Assembly (NCBI GenBank): GCA_027485365.1
Contig: JAIXRD010000145.1
Location: 1 to 5,678, forward strand
Reading direction: 5' to 3'
Length of the DNA stretch: 5,678 bases
DNA from: Cryomorphaceae bacterium
GTDB lineage: Bacteria; Bacteroidota; Bacteroidia; Flavobacteriales_D; Crocinitomicaceae
The notes under the pieces were generated by a model that saw only the letters and a program-made list of their open reading frames with translations, was not told the DNA's origin and did not search any database. Shown one piece after another: positions 5,594 to 5,678 of this stretch (its first letter is position 1; every line of letters begins with the position of its first letter). Both the position numbers and the translations under genes were made by a program.

Positions 5594-5678
5594 TTAACTA
5601 GTAACGCTTAAAACAACTTGAACCACTTTGGCCAATTGCTGCTCGTCCATGTCAACAAAAAAAGGAAGACCAATCAAA
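5594..5678 (-). CDS. DegT/DnrJ/EryC1/StrS-family PLP aminotransferase, C-terminal end only
   Basis: Reading the minus strand from the window edge, one frame gives IGLPFFVDMDEQQLAKVVQV and a few more residues before TAA at 5596-5594, 27 residues in all. The pattern GLPxFxDMxExQLxxVVxxV is the characteristic C-terminal tail of sugar-nucleotide aminotransferases in the DegT/DnrJ/EryC1/StrS family (ArnB, VioA, PglE, DesV and others), in which PLP-dependent transamination of a keto-sugar nucleotide gives an amino sugar. The other two frames carry nothing comparable. The catalytic lysine and the rest of the protein lie outside the window, so position of the amino group (3- or 4-amino) and nucleotide (UDP or dTDP) cannot be told. 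The context, with a NeuD/PglD-type acyltransferase downstream, fits a supplier of the amino sugar to be acylated. Confidence 0.7.
   Translation of the reverse strand, partial: LIGLPFFVDMDEQQLAKVVQVVLSVTS

Overview
All recognisable genes in this window lie on the minus strand, so transcription runs from position 5678 towards position 1. The content is typical of the accessory part of a Gram-negative surface-glycan locus (O-antigen, capsule or flagellin glycan): sugar-nucleotide aminotransferase, acyl-chain synthesis, sugar N-acyltransferase, oxygenases and methyltransferases. The fatty-acid-type genes are of proteobacterial character. Burkholderiales or a related freshwater proteobacterium is a guess from general resemblance only. 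No rRNA, tRNA, transposase or CRISPR is visible to anchor the taxonomy.

Layout in transcription order: (1) 5678-5594, the C-terminal end of a DegT/DnrJ/EryC1/StrS-family aminotransferase. (2) 5524-5297, a dedicated acyl carrier protein with a GTG start. (3) 5295-4258, a beta-ketoacyl-ACP synthase III with an intact Cys-His-Asn triad. (4) 4261-3518, a FabG-like short-chain dehydrogenase. (5) 3515-2889, a NeuD/PglD-type left-handed beta-helix sugar acyltransferase. (6) 2887-1799, a Rieske-type oxygenase alpha subunit. (7) 1757-999, an FkbM-family methyltransferase. (8) 976-278, a probable 2OG-Fe(II) oxygenase. (9) 239-1, the N-terminal part of a class I SAM methyltransferase that runs off the window.

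Genes 2 to 6 are packed with gaps of 1, -4, 2 and 1 nt and look translationally coupled. Genes 6 to 9 are separated by 41, 22 and 38 nt. Base composition also changes: sampled 60-base rows give about 53% G+C in ACP, KAS III and SDR, about 40% in the acyltransferase, 28-43% in the Rieske gene, and as low as 22-23% in the FkbM and 2OG genes. The locus therefore looks assembled from at least two sources, with a conserved acyl-sugar module upstream and an AT-rich tailoring module downstream.

Proposed joint function (inference): the aminotransferase makes an amino-sugar nucleotide. ACP, KAS III and SDR build a short 3-hydroxyacyl (for example 3-hydroxybutyryl) thioester. The NeuD/PglD-like enzyme transfers it to the amino group. 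The Rieske oxygenase, FkbM methyltransferase, 2OG oxygenase and second methyltransferase then decorate the sugar or its acyl chain. The first part resembles the aminotransferase/ACP/KAS III/reductase set of the Pseudomonas flagellin-glycosylation island. Two different non-haem iron oxygenases in the same run of genes is the unusual part.
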